NCBI GenBank assembly: GCA_003049485.1
Contig: PYST01000227.1
Span: 1-63,238 of the forward strand
Reading direction: 5' to 3'
DNA: 63,238 nucleotides
Source of the DNA: Ophioceras dolichostomum
Taxonomy: Eukaryota > Ascomycota > Sordariomycetes > Magnaporthales > Ophioceraceae
How positions within the stretch are numbered: position 1 is the first letter of the stretch; each line of letters begins with the position of its first letter. Made by a program: the position numbers and the translations under genes. Positions 42,742 to 53,984 of the stretch are shown piece by piece. The notes under the pieces were generated by a model. The model saw nothing but the letters and a program-made list of their open reading frames with translations, was not told where the DNA came from and ran no database searches.

Positions 42742-44515
42742 ATGTTCCGAGCCAAGAGATTCATTGCCCTTCTGTTGGCCATTTTTGTATACCTCCTTCT
42801 CTCCCAGCGACAAGCGGAGCCCGGAGGAGAACCTTCTCTTCCTCTAGCGAGTCCACGATGGCCAAGAACGAGGTCCGGATCGACTGGCAACGATTCAGGA
42901 GAGGAGACGATCGCAAACGCCACTCTTGGGGTACGTTTTCGTTACTACCTGTTTCATTTCGGGAAAGCCAAAATATGCGAAATGATGGGACGAAGAAGGG
43001 GCTCACACCAGGCATTCGTATTCACGTTGTGTAGTTCGAAAGAGTTTTCGTCATCAACCTGCCAACTCGGACGGACAGGCGCGACACCATGTCGCTCGCC
43101 GCGGCCCTGACTGGCATAGATCTCAGCTACAGCGACGGGATCGACGGTGCGGCCGTGCCAGACCGGGTGCTGCCCCCCTTACGAGGCAGCGGTTCAAGGG
43201 CGAGGGCAAAGATTAGCAAGGGGAACAAGGGGTCGTGGCGGGCACACATCAACGTGCTTAGAACGTACGTACATTAGAGAAAGAAAAATATGGAATAGAG
43301 AGATGGAAAGAGAGAGAAAGAGAGACAATATCGAAAAGCTCCGGGGGAAGAAGTGCTGACAGAAATAACGTTTTTTTTCCTTTTTAATCCAGTATCGTTG
43401 AGCAGAACCTATCAACAGCCTTGATACTAGAAGACGACACAGACTGGGACGTCCGGCTCAAGACGCAACTACAGTCCTTCTCGCGCGCATCTCGAGCCTA
43501 CCTCCAGCCCATCATCGAGCGAGGCAGCGGCAAGGGCCAGTCTCTTTTCTCGCTCAATTCCTTCCCGTCCTCGGCCTCCTCGGCCTCTTCTTCTTCTTCC
43601 ACGACGACGACATCGATGGCCGAAAATCCAGATCCCGACGACCCCGGCATCGCCATCCCCATATCCGAAGCCCCGCGCACGAAGCAGCCCCTCACAAACC
43701 CCTACGGCGACGGCTGGGACGTCCTCTGGCTAGGCCACTGTGGCACTGACCTCCCTGCTCCCCATCCCCATCGTCATAACAATCACAATCATCATGATCA
43801 TTCTCATCCTCATCCTCACCACCAACAACACCCTTCTTCTTCTTCTTCTTCGCACGCAACACGACGACATCCCTCATCCTCATCCTCATCCTCATCGTCT
43901 TCTTCTCTCCGCATCCTCCTCCCCAACGACCCAACAGTCCCCCTCCCAAAACACCTCCGCCCGCACCCCTTCGCCCTCCCGGACCAAGGTCTCACGAAGC
44001 TCCACCCGCCGCACACACGCGTCGTGCACGCCGCGTCGGGGACGATCTGCACGCAGGCGTACGCGGTGTCGCAAAGAGGCGCCCGCAAGCTGCTCTGGAG
44101 GCTCGGGGTGGAGAGGTTGACGGATGGGTTTGATCTTATGTTGAGGGATTGGTGCGATGATGTTGACAGCAATAACTACTACGATGACGAAGAGGATGAA
44201 GAGGGAGGGGAAGAGAGAGACGAAAATGCGGAGGGGGGAGGAGACAGGGGAGACAGCCCGGTGTGTCTGACGGTGCAACCACCACTGTTCAGCCATTTCT
44301 ACCCTGCCTCTACTACTACTACTACCGCTGTAGATCAGAACGATAGAAGGAAAGGATCGGACATCACGAGCCAGGGCGGCGGCTACCTCCGCCCCGGCAC
44401 GGCCAGGTCGCAGTATATACGCTTGAGCGTGAGGCTGAACTTCGGCCGACTCGTCAAGGAGGGCGGCGAATATGCTGTGGAGGATCTGGTGGATCAGTGG
44501 CCGGACGGTGAATGA
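42742..44515 (+). CDS. Type-II membrane glycosyltransferase, family 25 (LPS-type)
   Basis: Three exons (42742-42930, 43035-43264, 43393-44515) fit in phase to 513 residues. Residues 1-22 (MFRAKRFIALLLAIFVYLLLS) form a signal anchor placing the catalytic part in the Golgi lumen. GT25 signatures: FERVFVINLPTRTDRRDTMSLAAALTG, KGSWRAHINVLRTIVEQN, then ALILEDDTDWDVRLK, whose acidic cluster is the family's metal/nucleotide-sugar site. GTICTQAYAVSQRGARKLL comes later. Between them is an unusual insertion: a His-rich run (HPHRHNNHNHHDHSHPHPHHQQHP, given only to show its type, 43758-43836) then poly-Ser. The family transfers Gal or Glc onto protein or glycan acceptors; the acceptor is unknown here. 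An acidic stretch (DDEEDEEGGEERDENAEGG) lies near the C-terminus. Confidence 0.9.
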
Positions 44516-45186
44516 TGTTGAATGACCAGCCCAGCGACCTGGCTAGCTTACCTGGCTGGGTACGGGGAAGGCCTCAACTGGAATGCAATGTTATGTTGGA
44601 TTGTATTGTGTTCTGTACTGCTGTGCTTTCCAACACACCAGGAGGGATGGATATCTACAGCTTATCTATAGTTCTGTATGTGACATGGTCAGGTTACCGG
44701 GCGGGCAGGCTGTCGAATGCAGTAACGAAACACATTACAATGAAACTAATACTACGTTGCGGTCCTCTCTGCCTACTCGCGGGCTATCATGGAACTGTTC
44801 AGTGTGACGATAGGCAAGTTCACAAGATATTATGACATCGTTCCTCGATGAGGAGAATCGTACCTAGCAAGATACCTAGGCAAGGCGCGCTGGCACATAT
44901 GAGCCTGCGCTATCAAGCAGCGAGGTTATGGCTTTTATTTGTTTTCATTTTTTCTGGGAGGATATAAGTGAGGAGGCATGGTGCAGCTTGATGGCGTTGA
45001 TGGTGCTGGTGATGATAACAGGTTTGCCAGTCAACTATCTGCATAGTAGGTACCTACTTACACTTCCCCATTTAGGGAAGTATCGTTGTTTCCATGCCAC
45101 CAGAGCAGAAGGGAGGAGGGAAGAGGGGTGTCGAAGAGATAGAGAGAGAGAGGAGAGGGCCAACCTCCCTCCATCTTCCCATCCAC
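44516..45186. other. Convergent 3' flanks of the GT25 gene and the small secreted protein gene
   Basis: A single TACCTAGG-type word group is found near 44862-44880. No ORF is supported. Confidence 0.55.
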
Positions 45187-46175
45187 TTAAGAAGAGCACT
45201 TCCACGAGCTGATCGCGTCGTCGTAGCCGTCGGGGAGCTCCTCGTAGTCGCCATTGGCAGTCATGTAGGAGCCGTCGCAGTCCTTCTTCCTAAATTTTTT
45301 AAAGAGATATTGTGAGTCACAACCACAACGAATTCTCGCGTAGACGTACAAAGGCCAAGGCCATTTTGGTATATAGGTTGAGTGGCTTATGGAGGTTAAG
45401 TATCTGCCTAGGGAGTTAGGTACCTGGGTAGGTACCAGGTAGGGTGGGATACCACATAGGTAGGGTTGGGTAGAATACTAGGGCATGTGGTAGGGTGCAC
45501 TACTTAGGTAGTTGGACCTGGGATTGGTGTTAAAAACATACTTGTAGTAACGGCACTTGTAGCTCCTCGACTTCTTCACCGAGCTGCACTCGTTGTTGTA
45601 GTCGGACGGCATGTCGTCTGGAAAGGCATGTCTCGTCAGTACCAGAATAGGTTAGGTAGGTTAGGCAGATACCTATCTAGCGAGATAGTGGGTAGGTATT
45701 CTCTTCTCCTCCCTCTGAGGGGCTGGTGGTGCTTGCTTCGGAGACATCCTTTCCCTTTCGCCGTCGTGGACAGCAGGAGGGAGGGCAAAAAGGAGACCGA
45801 AGACGAGAAGCGAAGAGAATTGGAGGAGCGAAAGAGAAAGGAAAGAAGAGGCGGCATCCAGACTTACAGCACTTGCCAGAATCGAGGTCGTCGTACTTCT
45901 TGCAGCTGCCCTTGTAGTTCTTGTTCTTGCACCACTGGATGTCGTAGCCGGCGCGAACCTCAAGCCTGGTTATTTTAAACAAGTTTGTTAGAATAGACTT
46001 TGTGCAATTCTCAGTTTTGGGGGAGTGTTTGTCTAGGCTCTTGTGTAATTTGTCGACTAGTGACAGAGAGACAAAGGGGTTGGCAACCAAAAAAATAAAA
46101 TAAAATCACATACTCGGGGGCAGGGGCAGCCTGGGCGAGAGCCACAAGCAGGGCGGCGACAGCGAGGAACTTCAT
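45187..46175 (-). CDS. Small cysteine-rich secreted protein, probable beta/gamma-crystallin-like fold
   Basis: Four small exons fit in phase: 46175-46114, 45965-45868, 45617-45542 and 45289-45187, giving 112 residues. The signal peptide is MKFLAVAALLVALAQAAPAPE. The mature part has seven cysteines. Two Greek-key-like repeats are visible: DIQWCKNKNYKG .. NNECSSVKKS and KCRYYKKKDCDG .. DDAISSWKCSS; the second keeps Tyr-x6-Gly and both keep the Ser pair, while the first has Cys at the Tyr position. This matches small fungal secreted beta/gamma-crystallin-type proteins, some of which are effectors or antimicrobial factors; here the role is inferred. Introns 2 and 3 (about 250 nt each) are the longest in the window and are full of TAGGTA repeats. 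Exons are too short to be seen without splicing. Confidence 0.85.
45406..45515. repeat. TAGGTA/CCTAGG-rich tract in intron 3 of the small secreted protein gene
   Basis: Within about 110 bp the words TAGGTA, CCTAGG and GGTACC-like palindromes recur (e.g. CCTAGGGAGTTAGGTACC). Similar words occur in intron 2 at 45650-45697 and in many intergenic spots of this window. Confidence 0.75.
45650..45697. repeat. TAGGTA-rich tract in intron 2 of the small secreted protein gene
   Basis: GGTTAGGTAGGTTAGGCAG is followed by GATACCTATCTAGC and GGGTAGGTATT, the same family of words as in intron 3. Both tracts are spliced out. Confidence 0.7.
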
Positions 46176-49100
46176 GTTGGAGACGTGGTGAAAGCTATTG
46201 GTGGGCTGTTAGAGAAGTTGGATCCGATGAGTGGAAGCTTGATGATGGCGGGCGAGTGATGAAGAGACCAGAGGAGATAGGGGGCTGGTGGCTGGGCGAT
46301 CGGCCGCTTCTTATGTTTCTCGGCCGCGCTGTTCGGGGATCAACTTCCTCCTCTGCACTCATGCAGCCCAGCTGCTGCTATTCTAACATCTCCACTCTAC
46401 ACTCTACGTCCCCTGCCTTGTGTAAGAAGTCCTCATGACGAGAAAAGTCTGGAGCGGTAAAGGGTAGTGGTGGAGATGCTGATGCCGTGGAGGGATAGGG
46501 ATGGGTAGTACTATCCCAGAGTCATGGGAGGGTGGTATTCACACCTTACAAGCGTGATGTCTGTCTCGTCTGCCATATTAATGTTGAGCTTAGCTTCACC
46601 GACTCCCCATGAGTGAGTCGAGAGCAAGCGAGCGGGTCGGCGTGTTGATATGTTCATCACCGCGCAACACCTGGGGGATGTAAGGGCGTCCTATTCAAAG
46701 AGCCACTGCTGCACTTGCTGATTCAGAGCTGTCAAGTACATGCAGGCCACTCTGTCCATATTGTGGTAGATGAAACCCAGACCTCAAAATAGAAGTCGGC
46801 CATATAAAACGATGCCCATATGTTTCCATATAGTTGAACGCAGGGGACACCTCGTCCGGCCAGTCTCTTGATCATCACTCGCCCAGGGCTCTGTATGTTC
46901 ACGATTCCAAACACAAGCTGTCTTGATGGACTGACTTCCTGGCAACTGTCATATCTTCCTTCAACTGACAGGGTCGCCTCTAGTATCCTTCAGAGGGTCC
47001 TGGGAGAGAGGATGACGTGCCAGCCCAGGGATCTTGCAGTCTGGGTCCTCTGCCAGAGTGCACCTGGCGCTCGTCACCTATATATAATTGTTCGTCTACC
47101 TAGGTACCTATCTACCCACCTAGGTTGGTACCCAGTACTTCGGAAATATTTCCCCCGCATATCTGACAGCCCTAGCACCGTGAGTACTCCCCGGGGAGAG
47201 ATCGACAGCACAAGAATCTGATGTCATGCAGCGGCTAATATCTGGAGAGGTGAGAAAGGCCAAGGAGCCACCGCCGGGAGCATCGGAGCCTCTGTGGCTT
47301 GCTTGCTTGTTGGCCAGCGCCGGTGTTCTCCTCAGTCAGGACTTTCAGTCAGGCCTGCCGGAGTCGGGGCCTAGAACGTGTGAACGGCGACATTCCAGAT
47401 GTACGAAAGATATACCCAAAAAGGGCTACGTCTTTCAACTTTTAAGCATATGCTTATTCGCGAAGAGTGAGATGCTTGGCCACCTACCTAGGTACTTTAT
47501 ATGAACGACATGGCCAGCCTTAATATCGGCGGCACCGTTCGAGTGGGGCTTCCGATGACTGTTCCAGAGACTGACGACTCAAGACCGGTCTGGAGCCTGG
47601 AGACTGGAGGCGAGGTTAGAGGCTAGTCTTCTGACCGGAGTTTTTTTTCGAGTTTGTTGTGATTCTTCGTGCTGATGTTGTGCTCTACCTCCGTATGACA
47701 CTTTGTGGTGACTCTAAATGCAGCGAGTTCACCGAGATAGTTTGCCCATAGTGAACGTTGTAAGTGGCAAATATGAGAGGAGCATCTTCCATTCTAGAGA
47801 GAGCGACATTGAGGGTCATCTATGCTACAGTCGTACTGGAACGTCTGAGTGTTGCCTGCCGGAGCTTCGCGACATATACTGAGCAAGGCAGGTAACAAAA
47901 GGCCAACTCGATGCAGCGAATCTCTGCTTGTACCAGCCTGAGAGCCGTGCTGAGTCCTAGCCCCGGGAGTGGCTCGTTCTCTCTCCTCTCCCATCATGCC
48001 GAAAATGACCGGGACGCCGGGGTATTGCGGCTCGGAGGTGGCTTCTGGGTGTTTCACGCGTTGGCTGCTGTGGCCAATATCCATTGGCACCACCTTTCTG
48101 TTGAACGTGAGGGTCTGTTGAATCGACGACTGCACCAAGCCGGCCACTGTTGCTATGTCGACTCGAAGAAGAAACCACCCCGAGAGGCAAGACACCCAAA
48201 GAACAGTAAACAACACTCTCATAGAGTACGACACACTTTATATATAGAGGTGCGGGGAACTGGTCGGCGTGTGACGCGGCCAGCCAGTTTTTCGGCCTTT
48301 CTCGTGGGATTCCACCAGCTGGATGGAGTGCACCGAGCTCTGCCCCTGAGAATCCGGTCGACGAAGGGCTAGATCAACAATCATTTTAAAATTGTACGGT
48401 CAAGTTCTTCTAATACTGAGGAGGTCCTGTAGCTAGCTGTCCCTCTCCGTTGGCAGGGAGCCAAGCCCCCTCCCCCTCTGCCCGGTCAGGAAAAAGGGGT
48501 AGCGAGCTGTCGGTAGATACTCTTCCACAACTTTACCCGGTAATGTCGGGTCAAGGACAAGCTGTAGGGACGTGACTGTAAGAGCAGAGTAGGAGTCTGC
48601 GATGGACTGTACTAGTAGTCTGTACTAGTGGCAACGTATTGTTAATTGTGCCGTATTTCCCAACCAGCTAGCGATTGCTATACGCCGTATTGTAGCGGTG
48701 CATGAAGTAAAAAAATCTCGATAGTGAGATTCACCCCTGTTGGTAGACACAGACGCCGCCTAAACAAACCTCTGTAATCGTTTGAAATTGCTAGTCTTTG
48801 GACAACGTATGCTGCCTAGACTCGGCCTTGTACTGGGATTTGCTGGAGTTTGCTGGGGTCGACGATGCACGATACCTTCACGTAGACTCGGATAGGGAGG
48901 CGGAGTTACGGCCTCTGAAAGTGCTGGAAGGGGTGGGATCAAATGAGACCGCACCCAGTCGCACTACTTCGCACTACTTCGCACGACCAGAAGCTGAATT
49001 TTGACATCGCTTCACAGGCTCACAGGGAGACGAAGGCCACCAAAATAAAAGGGAGGGTAGGAGGTAGGACGCGTAGTGAGGAGGTGGATGAGGATGTCGA

Positions 49101-49426
49101 TCGATTCACTGAGGGCCCAATTAGAAGCGGCGTCAAGGGATAGTCCATGCCACGTGATGTGCGTTGCGTGATGCATGTGCGGGGAATGCCATGTTCCAAC
49201 GAGATAAAGAGCCCGTATGAAAAAATAATCCAAATGGACGTTGGGGGGATAAAGTAAACTTCGTAGTACAGCGGAGAAGCTCGAAGTTGGCAATGTGGTG
49301 GTGGCTGCGTTGTAAGTTACGAACCCCTGAGTCACCATTCAAGCTCTCGAGGGTGGGTTCGAGACTCCTTGGTGCCAAGCCTCATAAAGCCTGTAACTGG
49401 TCCATCCCGGTAGATCCGTCTGACAA
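46176..49426. other. 3.2-kb region with no firm gene
   Basis: Apart from one doubtful signal-peptide frame (listed separately), no frame has coding character. CTACCTAGGTACC-type words recur at 47096-47130 and 47482-47495. Possible A+T-rich spots are near 48236 (TTTATATATAGAG). Confidence 0.5.
47794..48222 (-). CDS. Doubtful small secreted protein ORF (142 aa)
   Basis: From the ATG at 48222 the frame starts MRVLFTVLWVSCLSGWFLL, a fair signal peptide, and ends YDCSIDDPQCRSL. No family is recognised and the middle is not well structured. A TATA-like ATATATAAAG lies on the minus strand only about 20 bp before the ATG, which is too close for that start to be the normal one. It could be chance. 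Confidence 0.25.
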   Translation of the reverse strand: MRVLFTVLWVSCLSGWFLLRVDIATVAGLVQSSIQQTLTFNRKVVPMDIGHSSQRVKHPEATSEPQYPGVPVIFGMMGEERERATPGARTQHGSQAGTSRDSLHRVGLLLPALLSICREAPAGNTQTFQYDCSIDDPQCRSL

Positions 49427-49514
49427 GCCTTTATAGCTCAGTGGTAGAGCGCGTCACTCGTATGGAACAATATTGTAAATGACGAGGTCCACGGTTCGAT
49501 CCCGTGTGAAGGCA
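49427..49514 (+). tRNA. tRNA-Thr(CGT) with a 16-nt intron
   Basis: The acceptor stem GCCTTTA/TGAAGGC closes with discriminator A at 49514. The D-arm is GCTC..GAGC, and the anticodon stem CGTCA/TGACG. The loop of CTCGTA plus a 16-nt insertion (49463-49478) and A gives anticodon CGT at 49459-49461, with the intron one base 3' of the anticodon, the canonical nuclear position. The T-arm is CACGG-TTCGATC-CCGTG. It provides Thr-ACG decoding. Confidence 0.93.
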
Positions 49515-49518
49515 GTTA

Positions 49519-49529
49519 TTTTTTTTTTT
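49519..49529 (+). terminator. RNA polymerase III terminator (T11)
   Basis: Eleven consecutive T begin five bases after the tRNA 3' end, the expected Pol III stop. Confidence 0.9.
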
Positions 49530-49530
49530 A

Positions 49531-50288
49531 CCCCCAACCGGTCAACAAGAGACAAGACGTACAAATCTTCCAAGATACCGTGGCGCGTACACGATCTTTT
49601 TTTCTAAGGGGTCGAATTAGAGCAGCCCCAGAGAAAGCAGCTAGCTCAAGTACACGAAACACGAGCCTGCTATCGGCCGAGCCTGTCTACTTCATCACCA
49701 ACATCACATACCATCTGACCATTTCGACAAACCGGGCCTTTTTCTTCTCCCCCCCAACCACTCTTCTTCTTCCTCCCTCGTCTGGCGCAGATCCAGAATT
49801 AGAGGTATTTTAAAAAATTCGTCTCCCTTCAACGGGCCGTAGTATAAGAGCTGACTCACTGGTGATATCGGCAAACAGCTATTCCAGCAGCCGGTCAGCT
49901 CGTGTGCAACTTCACACGAGATTTTACGAGGCTGCATGTAAGATGATGCTGTGCTCCCCGAACGTTCGGGACATGGACGAATTAGTGCTACCTAACTAGG
50001 TTTCCAGCTGGTAGGTGTATAAACAAGAGCTCCACAACGATCGGGAGAAGGTGTGTGTGATCATATGTGCAATATACAATATATACAGTGTGCTCAGCTC
50101 ATGATATAGGCACGCAAAATCTGACGTAAAAAAAACGCAAAATAGACGGAGAAGTGAATCAAGCAAACGCCCTCATGATGCTAGGAGACAAGTTTGTTTG
50201 TTGTACAAGGATCAACTCTCTATGGGGCATTGCAGTATGGTGCGAGCCTGGCTTGCCCTGCCCTGCCCTGCCTTGCCTAGCCATTACT
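49531..50288. other. Intergenic between the tRNA and GUF1 3' end
   Basis: No ORF is supported. Two purine/pyrimidine-rich stretches are seen, and four GCCCT/GCCTT units in tandem (50252-50275). Confidence 0.55.
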
Positions 50289-52581
50289 TCACTTCTGCAA
50301 GAATTTCTGGAACGACGACTGGTCGATGGTGACGTTCCCCACAGCTCGCAGCTTCTTGCGGCCCTCCTTCTGCTTCTCCAGCAGTTTGCGCCGGCGCGAA
50401 ACGTCCGCCGCGTGCAGCTTGGACAGCACGTCCTTGCGGAACGGCTTGATCGTCTCTCGCGCGACGATGCGCTTTCCCACTGCTGCCTGGATGATGACCT
50501 CTGTTGTGCAAAAGCAAAGAAAAAGAAGAAGATTGTCATTAGAATGGGGGCATCGCTTACAAGGCGGGATAGAGTAATAGAGGGAAGAAAAAGGAGAAGA
50601 AAAAACAAGGCGGAAAAATGAACTTACCAAACATCTGCCGATCAACATGCTCCTTAAACTTAGTAACCCACAACCTCCCCAGCCTATCAACCTGGCTCGA
50701 GTGCACCACCCGCCCGATCGCGTCAACAGGCACCTTATTGACCAACAGCGACAGCTTCACCACGTCGCTGTTCCGCCACCCGGCGTCCTCGTAGTCGAGC
50801 GTGGCGTACCCCTTCGAGACGCTCTTGAGCTTCCCAAACAGGTCGTCCACCAGCGCGGCCGTCGGCAGGAGGTACTTGAGGATGACCTGCGTGGCCCCGA
50901 AGAACTCGAGCCCCTGCTGCTCGCCCCTCACCCCCTCGCACGTCTCGATCACGCGGCCGAGGTACTCCTCGGGCACGGCGATGGTGGCCGAGACGTATGG
51001 CTCCAGCAGCGCCTCGACCTTCTGGTGCAGGACCTCGCCCTCGGGAAAATGCGCCGGGTTCGTGATGACCGTTTCGGGGCGGCCGCCGTCGCGCCAGACG
51101 ACCTTTGTCGGGACGGACGGCTCCGTGATGATGATACTCGCGCCGTGCTCCTGGCGCAGCCGGTCCTGGAAGACGGAGCAGTGCAGGCTCCCCAGGAAGC
51201 CCAGCCGCCAGCCGGCGCCCAGGGCTTCGGAGTAGTCCTTCTGCAGCGTGACGCTCCGGTCGTTCAGGACCAGGTGCCCGATGCTGTCGGCCAGGCGGGT
51301 GTAGTCGGACTGGTCCGTCGGGAACGCGCCCACGAACACCATGGGCTTCGGCTCCTCGAAGCCCGGGTACGGCTCCACGGCGCGCTCGCACCCCACCGTC
51401 GTGAAGGTGTCCCCCAGCTTCGCGTCCTGGATCCGCTTCATGCCCGGGTTGAAGTAGACGTAGCCGACCTGCCCCGCCCGCAGCGTCGTCTGGGGCACCT
51501 GGTCGGGATACTGGATGCCCACCTCGCCGACGGTGTACCTGTTGCCCGTCGCCAGGGAGACAACGTTCTGGCCCGCGCGCAGCTCGCCGTCGAACACGCG
51601 CACGAGCAGGATCACGCCCCTGAAGTTGTCGTACCACGAGTCCACGAGCAGCATGCGCAGGGGCCTCGACCGGTCGCCCACCGGGTGCGGCACGCGCTCG
51701 ATGACGGCCGGCAGCACGGCCTCGACGTTGGCGCCCGTCTTGGCGCTGACCAGCACGGCGCCCTTGGTGTCCAGCTCGAACGAGTCCCTGAGCTGGGCCA
51801 GGGCGCGGTCCGGGTCGGCGGACGGCATGTCGATCTTGTTCACGACGGGGATGAGCTCCAGGCCCTCGGCGAAGGCGAGGTAGAAGTTCGCTACCGTCTG
51901 GGCCTGCACGCCCTGCGAGGCGTCGACGAGCAGGAGGGCCCCGCCGCAGGACGCGTACGACCGGGTCACCTCGGCGCGGAAGTCGACGTGCCCGGGGGTG
52001 TCGACCAGGTGAAGCAGGTAGTCCTCGCCCTTGTGCCTGTAGATCATCGTGCACGTCTGCGCCTTGACCGTGATGCCGCGCTCGCGCTCGACGTCGAGCT
52101 TGTCGAGGAACTGCTTGTTGTCGCCGCTGGCCGAGATGGTGCCCGTGAGCTCGAGTAGTCGGTCGCTGAGCGTGCTTTTGCCGTGATCGATGTGCGCGAT
52201 GACGCAGAAGTTTCGGTACCGCTCGATTGGGATGGCTGCGATTCGTTTCTCGAGCTCGCTGGCGGTTGCTGGGCTAGGGCTGCTGCTGTACGAGCGCTGC
52301 CAGATCAGGGTGGAAGGTGCATGTGGTCTTTGCTCCCCCCCGACTGTCGGCCTTGACAGGAGCAGCCCCGGGTATCTGTTGTGATTTAGCCTCACAGGGC
52401 CGTCTCGGTAGCTCCTCGAGCTTCTCCTCGAGTATGTGTTTGCTGAGACAGTTCGACGACATGACTGCGACCAGGTAGAAAGCGCTGCTGGCGAGGATGG
52501 AGCAGCAGTGGTGCTATGGATCAGGTGGTGGTAGCTCTGGCGGAGAGCCGGTGACGCCTGCGGAAACAGGCATGGTCTCAT
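50289..52581 (-). CDS. GUF1: Mitochondrial translation GTPase Guf1 (EF4/LepA)
   Basis: Two exons, 52581-50628 and 50500-50289, give 721 residues. From the ATG at 52581 the first 100 residues are Ser/Arg/Pro-rich and acid-poor (MRPCLFPQASPALRQSYHH.., SCRRTVSANTYSRRSSRSYRDG), a mitochondrial presequence; upstream the frame reaches only TTG. GTPase motifs: AHIDHGKST (G1), RGITVKAQT (G2), DTPGH (G3), NKID (G4). LepA-specific blocks follow (QAQTVANFYLAFAEGLELIPV, DYSEALGAGWRLGFLGSLHCSVFQDRL), with the C-terminal domain ending VGKRIVARETIKPFRKDVLSK..GDVSRRRKLLEKQKEGKKK-like (seen as DVSRRRKLLEKQKEGRKKLR). Known role: back-translocation and fidelity on mitochondrial ribosomes. A short upstream ORF lies in the leader. 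Confidence 0.95.
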
Positions 52582-52645
52582 TGGGACCGTAGGATACCTC
52601 CCGACCAGCCGCGCATCTAAATTGATGTTCTGGCCGCAAGAAATG

Positions 52646-52705
52646 TCAACTTGCCGCTGCTGGGGAAGCTTGAGGAACAAACCTCGCCGTCGTCGAGTTC
52701 GTCAT
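52646..52705 (-). promoter_or_regulatory. Upstream ORF (19 codons) in the GUF1 leader
   Basis: ATG at 52705, in-frame TGA at 52646-52648, 64 nt before the GUF1 ATG, in another frame. It could lower GUF1 translation. Alternatively its first part is a separate first exon (a GTTTGT donor follows eight codons in), leading into the presequence. Confidence 0.5.
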
Positions 52706-53984
52706 CTTGACCCCTGCGAAAATATTTTGGATCCCACCACGCGATGCCGTCAATAGCCACATGCTGCCGTCTTATCTTATCGCCGATAGCTTCTCAGGAA
52801 TCCGTCAACGATCTTGCTATGAGCTGGATCGAAATGGAAAGCAGATTTCTGTTAAATTCTTCAAGACAGAACTGAAATTGAACGCTTGAATGGTATACTG
52901 GCTTGTATTCTGAAATACACGAAATGTCTGCCACTTCCCCCCGGTCGACGACTCTCATCAACTCCAGACTATCTCGATGAGTGTGGCGAACATAGACGGC
53001 TTCCATCACGCCATGAAACAATGTACAACCATATACATCAACATATACACCGGTAGGTATTCACAAAAGATGAAGCTCTCTCCATCCCCTTATCTTCATC
53101 TGTCAGGTATTATCCGCTGTCCATTTCCACAGAGGTTGCTTGCTCATCCAGTTCCCTCGGAGATGAGTACCTAAGTAGCCGATCGAACCGGGAGAACAGG
53201 GAGGGACAACACCAATATGAAGCAAGAAAGCTCGGCTCAGAGGATGAGCTGAAAAATATTAGAAGCAAGAGCAAGCAAGAAAGCTTAGCAGCAACTTGAG
53301 AGAGTGCACGACGGCGCTGAAGCTCTTTGGACGATGCAAAATGTACAGGACAAAAAAAAAGCAGATAGCCAAGCCAAACATTTCCCCTGGCCGAGAAAAG
53401 CACGGGGTTCTCCTCTCGTTTCTGCCCTTTCCTTCCTTCCACTGACTAACTGGGCTTCCTCACCCTTCTTCCCTTTCACCCTTCTTCCCTTCCTCCTACA
53501 CCTTGCTGGCTGGTAGGCTACCAATGGACAGACAGCACACCACTTTTGACTGTCCCCCTGAAGAAGAAGAAAAGCGAGAAAACGGGAGAACTATGTACTA
53601 TGTTGTATGTACGAGAGTGTAAAGCGAATGTGGTATCTCAAAAAGGAAAAAAAATTCTCCAAAAAAAAAAGATAACTGGTAAGACCCAAGAAAAAAAAAG
53701 GTATGCGTTCGTTCGTGCAAAGGGGGCATGACGGTCTGACCGAAAAAACGACCCGGAAAGAAAGAAAAAGCACAAAAAACAGAGAAAAGCATGTCTCTAG
53801 CTTCTTCTCTCTTTTCCAGCTCTTCCGCCTCCCCACACACTCTGAACATCCTCCACCGCCATCCTCTACTCCCTCCTCTTTACAACCCCTTCTTCGTCCA
53901 CCAACCCAACCCAACTCACTTCAACGTCTCAACCGATCATAAATCGTCTTCCTTCCCTCGCAAAACAACCCCTCAACTCCCCAT
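52706..53984. other. 1.3-kb intergenic region
   Basis: It lies between the GUF1 start and the 3' end of the MIT-domain gene. A-runs are common around 53640-53700. No ORF is supported. Confidence 0.55.

Noticed and set aside
38675..44515. Possible secondary-metabolite cluster (regulator, beta-lactamase-like, glycosyltransferase)
   Set aside because: No PKS, NRPS, terpene synthase, P450 or transporter is present; neighbours are housekeeping-type.
49340..49380. GGGTTCGAGACTCC upstream of the tRNA as a second tRNA T-arm
   Set aside because: Two extra bases disrupt the B-box, and no acceptor or D-arm pairs with it.
50735..52054. 439-codon minus-strand frame inside GUF1
   Set aside because: Alternative frame of GUF1 exon 1, Ala/Arg/Gly/Pro-biased as expected from GC3 bias.
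50647..52158. 503-codon frame on the plus strand
   Set aside because: Antisense shadow of GUF1, Arg/Leu/His/Val-rich with no domain.
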